This document shows positions 13,565 through 19,360 of a stretch of DNA of 19,360 nucleotides, one piece after another (positions within the stretch are counted from its first letter, which is position 1; every line of letters starts with the position of its first letter). The stretch is from Patescibacteria group bacterium. Lineage in GTDB: Bacteria > Patescibacteriota > Minisyncoccia > Phycocordibacterales > UBA12079. The translations under genes and the position numbers were made by a program. Location of the stretch: the NCBI GenBank assembly GCA_018821685.1, contig JAHJLO010000090.1, positions 1-19,360 of the forward strand, in the 5' to 3' direction. The notes under the pieces were generated by a model. The model worked only from the letters and a program-made list of their open reading frames with translations, was not told the DNA's origin and did no database searches.

Positions 13565-15667
13565 TTAAATAACTCCACGAATAGCTTCTACTGCTTTGGT
13601 TTTATAACCAGCTTCCGCATAGACAGCAGCTAGAGATAGAAGAGATTGACCATCCCCAGGTTTATCCGCAACTCGTTTTTCTAAAATAGCAATTGCTTTT
13701 TCATAATCTCTTCGAGCTAGGTAAGCTTGAATAATTCTATCGTCATCAACTAAAACTGTTCCAAAAACGGGCACTAGGATTTCTTCAGCTTGCTTGTCTT
13801 CCTCGAGATAAATAAGCCCAGAAGCATAACCAATTCTCAAAAGATTAAATTGAGGAGCTGATTCAAAAGCTTTTTTAAAATATTCTGTAGCTTCAGCAAA
13901 ATCACCTTTAAATAAATTAACATTACCGGCTAATTCTAAAAGAGAAACCTTGTTAGGAGATAATTCTAAAGCTCGTTCCAAATGAATCAAAGAACCGTCT
14001 AAATCGCCAACTCTTCCTAGGAAAGTTCCTGCGATAGACTCTATTCTGGCACTATTAGGGTCTTCTTCTATTTGGTTTTCCATCTCACCAACAACAATGT
14101 TAAACATTTCTTGTTTTAATTCGGGACTAAGCTCAGATGAAGCAAATTGAATTCCAAATTGGGCTAACTGTTCACGAGCTTCCTGCCTTCCGACAAACCC
14201 AATAGAAATAGCTTTTTGATAATATGCTAAATTCTTCATGGCTCCTTCTTCTTGTGGTTTCAAAGCACTTAGTAAGGTCATGTTTGCCATTATAGGCTTT
14301 GCGTTAAAGAAGTACACGGAGAATAAAGCTACAATAATTACTGCGGGGATAGCAATATTGTTTACTCCTTTATTAATTTTTACTGTTGAAATATTTTCTT
14401 CCTCAACATTAATACTATGCATATAGCCAAGCAAAGAAAAGAATAAAATATAACTAATCAAATGGTCAAAAACAAATAGGTTGTGAACAAAATAAGCAGT
14501 TAGTAATCCTAAAATGATTCCTTTATCTAAAATGTTGAAATAATTATTTTCATCTTTAAACAGATAATAAATAATCGAAGCGAACAAAGCTAAATATCCC
14601 AATAAACCAAGCAAACCTCCTGCGATTAACCAGTCAAAGAAAACGTTGTGAGTTCTATCAAACCACTGCTCCTGATCGTACATTCCAGGATTATAATATT
14701 TATCAAATACATAACTAAAATTTTCTTGACCCCAACCTAAAACAGGATTCTCTTTAAAACCTTCCCAAGCAGTTCCCCAAACCATAAAACGAGACTTAGT
14801 AGTTCTCTCCTCCAGAGAAATTTTAGCAAGACGTTCTAGGACAGGGCTGTTTTGAACAAAAGGGCTCTCTCTCAATCCAATAAACAGTCCGACAAGAGCA
14901 ACTATTCCCACAAGGAAACCAATACTGATTTTCTTAAGTTTTTTATTTTGTTTTTCAAAAATAGCAACAAATAAATTAACAACCAAAGACCCTGCCAATA
15001 AACCAAGGATAGCTCCCCTAGTTCCTGTGTTGTAAAGAACAACTACTTGTAAAATTAAAGCTAATCCATAAAGCCATTTCAAAAGGCTATTCCCTCTTTC
15101 TCTAACCAAAAAGAATGAGGTAATGAAGATATGGAATAACATGTAAACAGCTAGGTAGGCAGAGTTTCCTAGTGTCGCATCAAGCCGATCCGAACTTTGG
15201 TGAATATCAAACTTCCCAGCCATCTGCATCAAACCATAAAATCCCATCAAAACGCTAGCAACAATAGATATATTAAAAAACCTGTGCCACAATTTTTCAG
15301 TCCGCAATACAGCAGTTGTTGCCACAAAGAAACCAAATAGATGCAACAAAGTAACCCAACCCTCCATTCTTTCAAAATTACTCCAAATACTTTTCATTGG
15401 ATTTTCACCAAAAACATCAGCAATTCCGATTATTACGACAAAAACAGCAGCCGCAACAGTAATCCAGGAAAATTTTGGTCTATAACTTTCATTTCTCAAA
15501 GCAAGAATTGCCCAAAGACCAACTATTATTTCAACTAATATTCTAAAAGCAAAAGCTTTCCCTGTGATAAAAGGAAAAAATAAATTATTAGGGACAATAA
15601 AAGGAATAAACGGCACGAGAAATATCGAACCGAGCACAATGTTTTTTAATATGTTATCTGTTTTCAT
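13565..15667 (-). CDS. O-antigen-ligase/polymerase-like membrane protein with C-terminal TPRs, apparently truncated by a stop
   Basis: A 700-residue protein. The first ~460 residues contain about 11 membrane segments with Wzy_C/O-antigen-ligase features: NTGTRGAILG (213-222), RFMVWGTAWEGF (293-304), GWGQENF (311-317) and the large external loop FDRTHNVFFDW (336-346). Such proteins join or polymerise lipid-linked glycans outside the membrane. Residues about 530-700 form TPR-like helical repeats (GSLIHLERALELSPN, EATEYFKKAF). It ends at AIRGVI-TAA, but the frame continues after that stop with IDPSFKEQGEYY to a second stop at 13499-13501, just how such TPR tails end. TATACT ends 7 nt before the ATG, with no Shine-Dalgarno: another leaderless candidate. 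Confidence 0.9.
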   Translation of the reverse strand: MKTDNILKNIVLGSIFLVPFIPFIVPNNLFFPFITGKAFAFRILVEIIVGLWAILALRNESYRPKFSWITVAAAVFVVIIGIADVFGENPMKSIWSNFERMEGWVTLLHLFGFFVATTAVLRTEKLWHRFFNISIVASVLMGFYGLMQMAGKFDIHQSSDRLDATLGNSAYLAVYMLFHIFITSFFLVRERGNSLLKWLYGLALILQVVVLYNTGTRGAILGLLAGSLVVNLFVAIFEKQNKKLKKISIGFLVGIVALVGLFIGLRESPFVQNSPVLERLAKISLEERTTKSRFMVWGTAWEGFKENPVLGWGQENFSYVFDKYYNPGMYDQEQWFDRTHNVFFDWLIAGGLLGLLGYLALFASIIYYLFKDENNYFNILDKGIILGLLTAYFVHNLFVFDHLISYILFFSLLGYMHSINVEEENISTVKINKGVNNIAIPAVIIVALFSVYFFNAKPIMANMTLLSALKPQEEGAMKNLAYYQKAISIGFVGRQEAREQLAQFGIQFASSELSPELKQEMFNIVVGEMENQIEEDPNSARIESIAGTFLGRVGDLDGSLIHLERALELSPNKVSLLELAGNVNLFKGDFAEATEYFKKAFESAPQFNLLRIGYASGLIYLEEDKQAEEILVPVFGTVLVDDDRIIQAYLARRDYEKAIAILEKRVADKPGDGQSLLSLAAVYAEAGYKTKAVEAIRGVI

Positions 15668-15674
15668 AGTTATT

Positions 15675-15680
15675 AGTATA
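15675..15680 (-). promoter_or_regulatory. -10 box of the O-antigen-ligase gene
   Basis: TATACT on the minus strand ends 7 nt before the ATG, the same hexamer and spacing as for the antiporter gene. The -35 (TTTCAA at 17 bp) is poor. Confidence 0.45.
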
Positions 15681-15713
15681 AGGTAAAAATCTAAAAGTTG
15701 AAAGTTGAAAGTA

Positions 15714-15730
15714 ACGAACCGCAGGTTCGT
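15714..15730. repeat. Small hairpin with conserved tail
   Basis: ACGAACC, GCA loop, GGTTCGT: perfect 7-bp stem. It is followed by CGTCTTCGCGAGGAGA (overlapping the arm; 15728-15743), which differs at two positions from the tail of palindromic element 1 in murB. Confidence 0.65.
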
Positions 15731-15732
15731 CT

Positions 15733-15818
15733 TCGCGAGGAGACAAACAAAACAACAAAGGAGGGCGAAAGGCGAAGCCTTTCGCCCTCCTTTGTTGTTT
15801 TGTTTGTCGACGTCGCGA
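15733..15818. repeat. Giant hairpin: 32-bp perfect stem with GAA triloop
   Basis: 15742-15773 pairs perfectly with 15777-15808, leaving GAA at the tip (GGCGAAGCC, containing the unusually stable GCGAAGC mini-hairpin). Beyond a small internal loop, TCGCGA at 15733-15738 can pair with TCGCGA at 15813-15818. It lies 66 nt upstream of the O-antigen-ligase ATG and about 100 nt before the RNA-gene promoter. No T-run follows either strand. Confidence 0.9.
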
Positions 15819-15921
15819 TCCAGAAATTATCACCGTGTGTGATTTTATCAAAGTAAGTACTTTTTTTCCTGAACAACAATACCAATTTTTATTTTTTATT
15901 TTAAAACACACTTAAAAACAC

Positions 15922-15949
15922 TTGACAAATTTTTTTATTCTGCTAATAT
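15922..15949 (+). promoter_or_regulatory. Strong promoter of the candidate RNA gene
   Basis: A perfect TTGACA (15922-15927), 16 bp, TAATAT (15944-15949), with TGC before the -10 (extended -10, TG at 15941-15942). The predicted start is near 15957. No coding gene follows before the terminator at 16252. Confidence 0.75.
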
Positions 15950-15956
15950 TTATTTC

Positions 15957-16288
15957 AAATCAGTACCCTAAAAGAAGAGGCAGAAAAAAGGGAAGATTGC
16001 AGATTGGCAGGCTTTTAGCCCCCCCGATCCGACAATTTCTCGGAAAACGAAAACAGGCAACCTTACGGAGGTACCGCCATGCAGAACCGAAACAAAGGAA
16101 GTTCGAAGTTTTCCAGTATCATTTATAATAGAAATTATGCCACTACTGCCCTGGCCCACCCTGCATGATGGCCTGCCGGCACAATCATAAATTGTAATAA
16201 TACTATTCAGAACAAAGAATATGAATTACTTTTTCTCTGATTAACGCCGTCAAAGGCGAACAACTTCCGGAGTTGTTCGCCTTTTTTT
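15957..16288 (+). ncRNA. Candidate stand-alone structured RNA, about 330 nt, unknown family
   Basis: The transcript unit is bounded by a consensus promoter and a strong intrinsic terminator and holds no plausible ORF. Pairings seen by eye: GATTG (15995-15999) with CAATC (16182-16186); GGCAGGC (16006-16012) with GCCTGCC (16171-16177); hairpin TCCGA...TCGGA (16028-16044); hairpin ACCT...AGGT inside GGC...GCC (16056-16078); CATGCAG (16078-16084) with CTGCATG (16161-16167); ATAAT...ATTAT (16125-16138). These nest into a closed multi-branch domain of about 190 nt, followed by an AT-rich linker and the terminator. The body is clearly more GC-rich than the flanks. I looked for RNase P, tmRNA, SRP, 5S and common riboswitch signatures and did not find them. 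A folding calculation and homologs are needed; only hand pairing supports the structure. Confidence 0.6.
16252..16288 (+). terminator. Intrinsic terminator of the candidate RNA gene
   Basis: AAAGGCGAACAACT (16252-16265) pairs perfectly with 16271-16284 over TCCGG, followed by a seven-T run (16282-16288). On the minus strand there is no T-run, which fixes the direction as plus. Confidence 0.92.
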
Positions 16289-16297
16289 ATTCCTAAT

Positions 16298-16322
16298 GTG
16301 TTAAATACCCCTTCTTTAACAC
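16298..16322. repeat. Small inverted repeat
   Basis: GTGTTAAA and TTTAACAC, 8 bp, with a 9-nt loop. Just after the RNA gene terminator. Role unclear. Confidence 0.5.
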
Positions 16323-16336
16323 AACCCTCCAAACTC

Positions 16337-16362
16337 ACAGCGATTACTAATCGTTGTTTTTT
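16337..16362 (+). terminator. Second terminator-like hairpin in the island
   Basis: ACAGCGATT and AATCGTTGT pair (one G-T) around ACT, followed by a T-rich run. It may back up the terminator at 16252, as no promoter is clear between them. Confidence 0.6.
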
Positions 16363-16412
16363 AATTTTTTACCCTAGAATTTGATAGAAGGCTTATATCT
16401 TCACCCAAATGT

Positions 16413-16455
16413 CTGAACGCCCCACCCTCTAAGAGGGTGGGGCGTTCAGCTTTTT
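16413..16455 (+). terminator. Third, very stable GC-rich terminator
   Basis: CTGAACGCCCCACCCTC (16413-16429) pairs perfectly with 16433-16449 over TAA, followed by CTTTTT. The stem is 17 bp and GC-rich. A TAGAAT box near 16375 could start a ~65-nt transcript that would end here, but without a good -35. Confidence 0.8.
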
Positions 16456-16475
16456 ACTTATATTCTGCTATTATT

Positions 16476-16542
16476 AGAAGGTTCAGTCCAAAAATCCAAC
16501 ACCTCAGGAACTGAGATGTTGGATTTTTGGACTGAACCTTCT
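16476..16542. repeat. Giant hairpin abutting the -35 box: 32-bp arms, GAA loop
   Basis: 16476-16507 pairs with 16511-16542 with a single mismatch (16502/16516); the loop is GAA. The last base of the right arm is the first T of the TTGACA -35 element of the next gene. No T-run follows either strand, so it is not a usual terminator. Confidence 0.9.
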
Positions 16543-16569
16543 TGACACCTTTTGACACTTCGATATAAT
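16542..16569 (+). promoter_or_regulatory. Consensus promoter of the HTH gene, leaderless, with a TTGACAC direct repeat
   Basis: TTGACA (16542-16547), 16 bp, TATAAT (16564-16569), both perfect. The -10 ends 9 nt before the ATG at 16579, so the mRNA would have almost no leader. TTGACAC is repeated 10 bp later (16552-16558), on the same helix face, a possible operator. Confidence 0.8.
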
Positions 16570-16578
16570 TAACTAAAT

Positions 16579-16827
16579 ATGAGTCAAGAGATTAAGGAAA
16601 ATGCAGTTTATACAACAAGCGAAACTCAAGACCTGTTAAAAATAAGTAACAGCACTATTAAACGTATGCTTAAAAAAGGATTGATACGAGCAAACAAAGT
16701 AGGGGGTCAATATCGAATACTTGGAAAAGAACTTCTTCGACTCCTCTCCCCCGACCTTGAAAAAGAAGCAGAAAAATCCTACCTCGGGCTAAAAAAGAAA
16801 GTGGTAAACAAAATTAATAAGTGGTAA
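16579..16827 (+). CDS. Small excisionase-type (HTH_17-like) DNA-binding protein
   Basis: An 82-residue basic protein. Residues about 10-56 (YTTSETQDLLKISNSTIKRM, then GLIRANKVGGQYRILGKELL) match the winged-helix/MerR-like domain of the excisionase family: YTT.E...LL.IS..TI.R....G.I.A.K.GG.YRI...EL. The C-terminal 20 residues are charged and helical. It probably binds DNA as a small regulator or architectural protein; no integrase, recombinase or att site is visible, so a role in excision is not supported. Its promoter has perfect -35 and -10 boxes, a TTGACAC direct repeat and a giant hairpin upstream, suggesting autoregulation (inference). It is the first gene of a run leading into the methyltransferase 10 nt downstream. 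Confidence 0.85.
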   Translation: MSQEIKENAVYTTSETQDLLKISNSTIKRMLKKGLIRANKVGGQYRILGKELLRLLSPDLEKEAEKSYLGLKKKVVNKINKW

Positions 16828-16837
16828 AAATTAAAAT

Positions 16838-17503
16838 ATGAAAACAATTAAAGAAAGAATAAAAACGCAGTTAGAAAAAATTCCGATATTGTTCAGAATA
16901 ATGCAAATTAGATTAATAAAAAAGAGAGAGATTTTAGATAAAAAATATCTAAAACAATGGCAAGAAAAAGACAAAAAAGGTCCTTCCCCACACTTTATTA
17001 AAAGACAAACAGTTAAAGAATTTTCCAAAAAATATTCGTTAGAAACTCTGGTAGAAACAGGGACTTATTTAGGAGAAATGATTTGGGCAACCAAAAACAA
17101 TTTTAAAGAAATTCATTCCATTGAATTAAATGAGAATTTATATAAAAGATCAAAAAGACTTTTTTCAAATAATAAAAATATCAATTTGCACCTAGGTGAT
17201 AGCGGAGAAATTTTGCAAAAGATTTTAAAAGAAATTAAAAAACCTTGTTTATTTTGGCTTGATGCTCATTATTCATCGGGAATAACAGCTAGAGGTAATC
17301 TTGATACTCCCATAATTAAAGAACTCGAAATAATATTAAATAGTCCTGTAAAAAATCATGTTATTTTAATAGACGATGCTCGTTGTTTTATTGGGGAGAA
17401 TGATTACCCAACACTAAATGAATTAGAAAGTTTTATTAAAGAAAAATCAAGTTATACAAAATTTGAGGTTAAAGACGACATCATAAGAATCTATAATAAA
17501 TAA
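16838..17503 (+). CDS. Class I SAM-dependent methyltransferase-like protein
   Basis: A 221-residue protein. After a basic N-terminal region of ~50 residues the Rossmann-like domain begins: LVETGTYLGEM (71-81, glycine-rich motif I), IHSIELNE (92-99, the acidic end of strand 2), LHLGDSGEIL (117-126), CLFWLDAHYSSG (137-148) and HVILIDDAR (174-182). The acidic LDAH and LIDDAR motifs resemble metal-using methyltransferases found in glycan and nucleotide-sugar clusters. Substrate is unknown; its place before a flippase suggests modification of a surface glycan. It lies 10 nt after the HTH gene and 13 nt before the flippase gene, likely cotranscribed with both. No Shine-Dalgarno is visible. Confidence 0.85.
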   Translation: MKTIKERIKTQLEKIPILFRIMQIRLIKKREILDKKYLKQWQEKDKKGPSPHFIKRQTVKEFSKKYSLETLVETGTYLGEMIWATKNNFKEIHSIELNENLYKRSKRLFSNNKNINLHLGDSGEILQKILKEIKKPCLFWLDAHYSSGITARGNLDTPIIKELEIILNSPVKNHVILIDDARCFIGENDYPTLNELESFIKEKSSYTKFEVKDDIIRIYNK

Positions 17504-17516
17504 AAAAACACAGAAA

Positions 17517-18818
17517 ATGATTTCTTCAAAAGAAAAAACAGAAAATAAAGTCTATGATTTCCTTCGTTGGACAGAAAAGTGGACAAAAACGGATATGATT
17601 TATCTTTTTAAAGGGGTTTCTTGGCTGACCCTAGGGAACATCACCTCATCACTAGCTTCTTTTCTATTAGCCGTAGCCTTTGCTAATTTAATACCGAAAG
17701 AAACCTACGGAACATACAAATATATACTTTCTTTAATGGGACTGTTAACGATTCCCGGGCTAACCAGAATGGCGGTCTCTGTTACACGAGCTGTGGCGAG
17801 AGGATATGAGGGGACAGTCACCTTAGCAATTAAGACAAAAATTCGATGGGGTTTGTTAAGTGGATTAACAAGTTTAATATTTTCAGGTTATTATTACTAC
17901 TCAGGAGATACTGTTTTAAGTATTGCTTTTTTAATTACATCAATTTTCCTCCCTTTTACAGGAGCCTTTGCTATGTATGAAGCGGTTTTAAATGGAAAAA
18001 AACTTTTTAAAGAAACTGCCATTTACAATACATCAAAACAAATAGTCTCTGTCACGATAATGATTTTCATCTTATTTTTTTCAGGAAACATATTTTTGAT
18101 GATATTTTCTTACTTTGCAACAGAAACTCTTTTAAACTTAATCTTCTTAAAGATTACCCTTAAAAAAATACCTCTAAATAAAAAAATTGATCCTGAAACT
18201 ATTTCTTATGGAAAACATTTGAGTTTAATGAATATCTTAAACTCCATAGCCGAAATAATAGATAAAACTCTTTTATGGCACTTTTTAGGAGCCACTCCTC
18301 TCGCTATTTATTCTTTTGCTTTAGCCCCTGTTTTTCAAATGAAAGCTTTAATTGTTCCCGTATCAAATATCGCCTTTCCTAAATTAGCGAATGTAAAACA
18401 CAATATAAAAAAGAACCTCCTAGTAAAAATTACAAAGTTTTCTTTTGTTTTAATAATTCCTTTGGGAATGTATTTGATGTTATCTTCTTATTTATTTAGC
18501 CATCTATTTCCTCAATATATAGAAGCCTTAAAATATTCTCAACTTTTCTCTTTTATGATTTTATTTATTCCTTTCGATATACTCAACAGTTATTTAACAG
18601 CACAATCTCAAAAAAAATCACTTTATATTTTGTCGACAGCTAATCCAATAGTAAAAATAACATTACTATTTTTATTAGTTCCTACCTATGGGATACTAGG
18701 AGCTATCATAACTCTTTTATTAGTTCGTTTATTTAATACACTAATATTATTATATCTTTTTTTGAAAAATAATATAAACATCGCCACAGAAAAAAATAAA
18801 AAGATCCTCGGAAACTAA
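17517..18818 (+). CDS. Polysaccharide/oligosaccharide flippase (Wzx-like, MOP superfamily)
   Basis: A 433-residue membrane protein with 12 or so hydrophobic segments and the typical N-terminal pattern FKGVSWLTLGNITSSLASFLLAVAFANLIPKETYGTYKY (near 31-69), where amphipathic loops follow the first helix pair. It should move lipid-linked sugar units across the cytoplasmic membrane. Together with the ligase-like protein at 13565-15667 it could supply a full export and assembly step for a surface glycan. It ends 10 nt from the convergent methyltransferase gene, with no hairpin terminator visible, so transcripts may overlap there. No Shine-Dalgarno is seen at the ATG. Confidence 0.92.
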   Translation: MISSKEKTENKVYDFLRWTEKWTKTDMIYLFKGVSWLTLGNITSSLASFLLAVAFANLIPKETYGTYKYILSLMGLLTIPGLTRMAVSVTRAVARGYEGTVTLAIKTKIRWGLLSGLTSLIFSGYYYYSGDTVLSIAFLITSIFLPFTGAFAMYEAVLNGKKLFKETAIYNTSKQIVSVTIMIFILFFSGNIFLMIFSYFATETLLNLIFLKITLKKIPLNKKIDPETISYGKHLSLMNILNSIAEIIDKTLLWHFLGATPLAIYSFALAPVFQMKALIVPVSNIAFPKLANVKHNIKKNLLVKITKFSFVLIIPLGMYLMLSSYLFSHLFPQYIEALKYSQLFSFMILFIPFDILNSYLTAQSQKKSLYILSTANPIVKITLLFLLVPTYGILGAIITLLLVRLFNTLILLYLFLKNNINIATEKNKKILGN

Positions 18819-18828
18819 CAACAAAAAA

Positions 18829-19263
18829 TTATTTAACTAAATCAATAAAAATCTTTCTTCGAGGTTGAGTAATTTTAAAAAAATAAATTTTATCTTTAAC
18901 TTTTTTTTCAGAGAATTTTCCAACCATTTTTAATATTTCTTTTTCTTTGTAGCGATATTTATGAGTGGGGTCTTTTGCCATCAATTTTTTCTTTGACCAA
19001 TCCTTATCAACCTTAATAGTTGCTTTACAACCTTTTTTCAACACCCTATATATTTCATTAAAAAATTGTTGTGCTTCTGTCGGATCAAAATGTTCACCTA
19101 AATGAGCGGAATAAACTTCATCGACGCTATTATTATCAAAAGGTAAGTCTAAAGCAGAAGCAACAATATCAGGGTTAGTTGTCGAATCAAAATCAATACC
19201 AATAAAACCCTCAATTTTATTCCTACCACACCCAATATCTATTTTTATTTTTTTATCTATCAT
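18829..19263 (-). CDS. Small class I SAM methyltransferase (Methyltransf_11-like)
   Basis: A 144-residue protein. IKIDIGCGRNKIEGFIGIDFD (near 6-26) is a clear SAM-binding motif I and acidic strand 2 end; LPFDNNSVDEVYSAHLGEHF and FFNEIYRVLKKGCKATIKV are the later motifs IV-VI of Methyltransf_11 proteins. The acceptor is unknown; such small methyltransferases are common in glycan loci. The ATG overlaps the TGA of the upstream partial gene by 4 nt (ATGA), indicating translational coupling in a minus-strand operon that extends beyond the window. It converges with the flippase gene. Confidence 0.88.
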   Translation of the reverse strand: MIDKKIKIDIGCGRNKIEGFIGIDFDSTTNPDIVASALDLPFDNNSVDEVYSAHLGEHFDPTEAQQFFNEIYRVLKKGCKATIKVDKDWSKKKLMAKDPTHKYRYKEKEILKMVGKFSEKKVKDKIYFFKITQPRRKIFIDLVK

Positions 19264-19360
19264 ACTTTTTTAATTTTAATCTTAATAATTCTCTGAATAT
19301 TCCAATGACGTAGACTTCCAAGAGAACTTTTTATAAAATTCCTGAGAGTTTTTGTTAAAA
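19260..19360 (-). CDS. C-terminal end of an upstream gene (runs off right edge)
   Basis: Minus-strand frame open from the edge to a TGA at 19262-19260, reading LTKTLRNFIKSSLGSLRHWN and then IQRIIKIKIKKV. The basic, hydrophobic tail is like those of glycosyltransferases or methyltransferases, but this is too short to identify. The ATGA overlap with the next gene supports it as a real coding end. Confidence 0.5.
   Translation of the reverse strand, partial: LTKTLRNFIKSSLGSLRHWNIQRIIKIKIKKV

Noticed and set aside
15654..15911. Minus-strand frames of 64-85 residues across the giant hairpin
   Set aside because: Their sequence is the translated inverted repeat and the ligase promoter; no start signals.
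15922..16159. Overlapping 63-68 residue reading frames on both strands in the RNA region
   Set aside because: The plus-strand one starts inside the promoter, neither has a ribosome site, and their residues show no domain-like pattern; they are consistent with chance in a structured RNA.
15957..16288. tmRNA, RNase P RNA, SRP RNA, 5S rRNA or a c-di-GMP-type riboswitch
   Set aside because: No GAGGAAAGTCC-type, tRNA-like, GGAAGGAAGC or GCAAAGCC-type signatures in the expected order; the GTTCGA at 16101 is not in a proper T-arm. A riboswitch is also unlikely because a terminator follows and no gene is cotranscribed.
16579..16827. Evidence of an integrated mobile element from the excisionase-like protein
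   Set aside because: No integrase, transposase, tRNA or att-like direct repeats are seen; small HTH_17 proteins are also common as regulators.

Overview
The window looks like a chromosomal piece of a Patescibacteria/CPR-type bacterium, most likely Parcubacteria-like. The basis is indirect: AT-rich DNA, compact minus-strand gene order, a multi-pass O-antigen-ligase-like protein with a TPR tail, a PaaX/Cas2-like-fold protein, a PIF1-type helicase with a C-terminal HTH, a SecA with a short insertion, and several small proteins I do not recognise. No rRNA or tRNA is present, so the lineage is an inference. TAA and TAG end the complete genes whose stops I read, and TGA appears to end the partial gene at the right edge.

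Layout. 1-77 is the start of a PEP synthase gene running off the left edge. 277-801 is a plus-strand DUF5680-like gene bounded by hairpin terminators. From 863 to 15667 almost everything is on the minus strand: glycerate 2-kinase, a Na+/Ca2+-exchanger-type antiporter, an unknown single-pass membrane protein, a PIF1-like helicase, a PaaX-like protein, a cupin, SecA, two unknown membrane proteins, MurB, an MFS transporter and an O-antigen-ligase/TPR protein. One small plus-strand Cys-containing gene sits at 9744-9953. 15668-16578 is a 0.9 kb non-coding island packed with hairpins, containing what looks like a complete stand-alone RNA gene (promoter, structured body, intrinsic terminator). 16579-18818 is a plus-strand run of a small excisionase-like HTH gene, a methyltransferase and a polysaccharide flippase. 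It meets a minus-strand methyltransferase and a partial upstream gene at the right edge. The right end therefore looks like a cell-surface glycan locus; MurB, SecA, the flippase and the ligase all serve the envelope.

The main unusual features are: (1) the candidate ~330-nt RNA at about 15957-16288; (2) many near-perfect inverted repeats, including palindromes inside murB (one apparently encoding an in-frame insertion) and two 32-bp-arm hairpins with GAA triloops; (3) an identical 29-bp palindrome upstream of both the PaaX-like and the helicase genes; (4) an in-frame stop that seems to remove the last ~21 residues of the O-antigen-ligase/TPR protein; and (5) two apparent start modes, a -10 box 6-9 nt before the ATG without Shine-Dalgarno (leaderless) for conserved genes, against AGGAGG-type ribosome sites for the small unknown genes, three of which also have a candidate promoter giving a ~40-46 nt leader.
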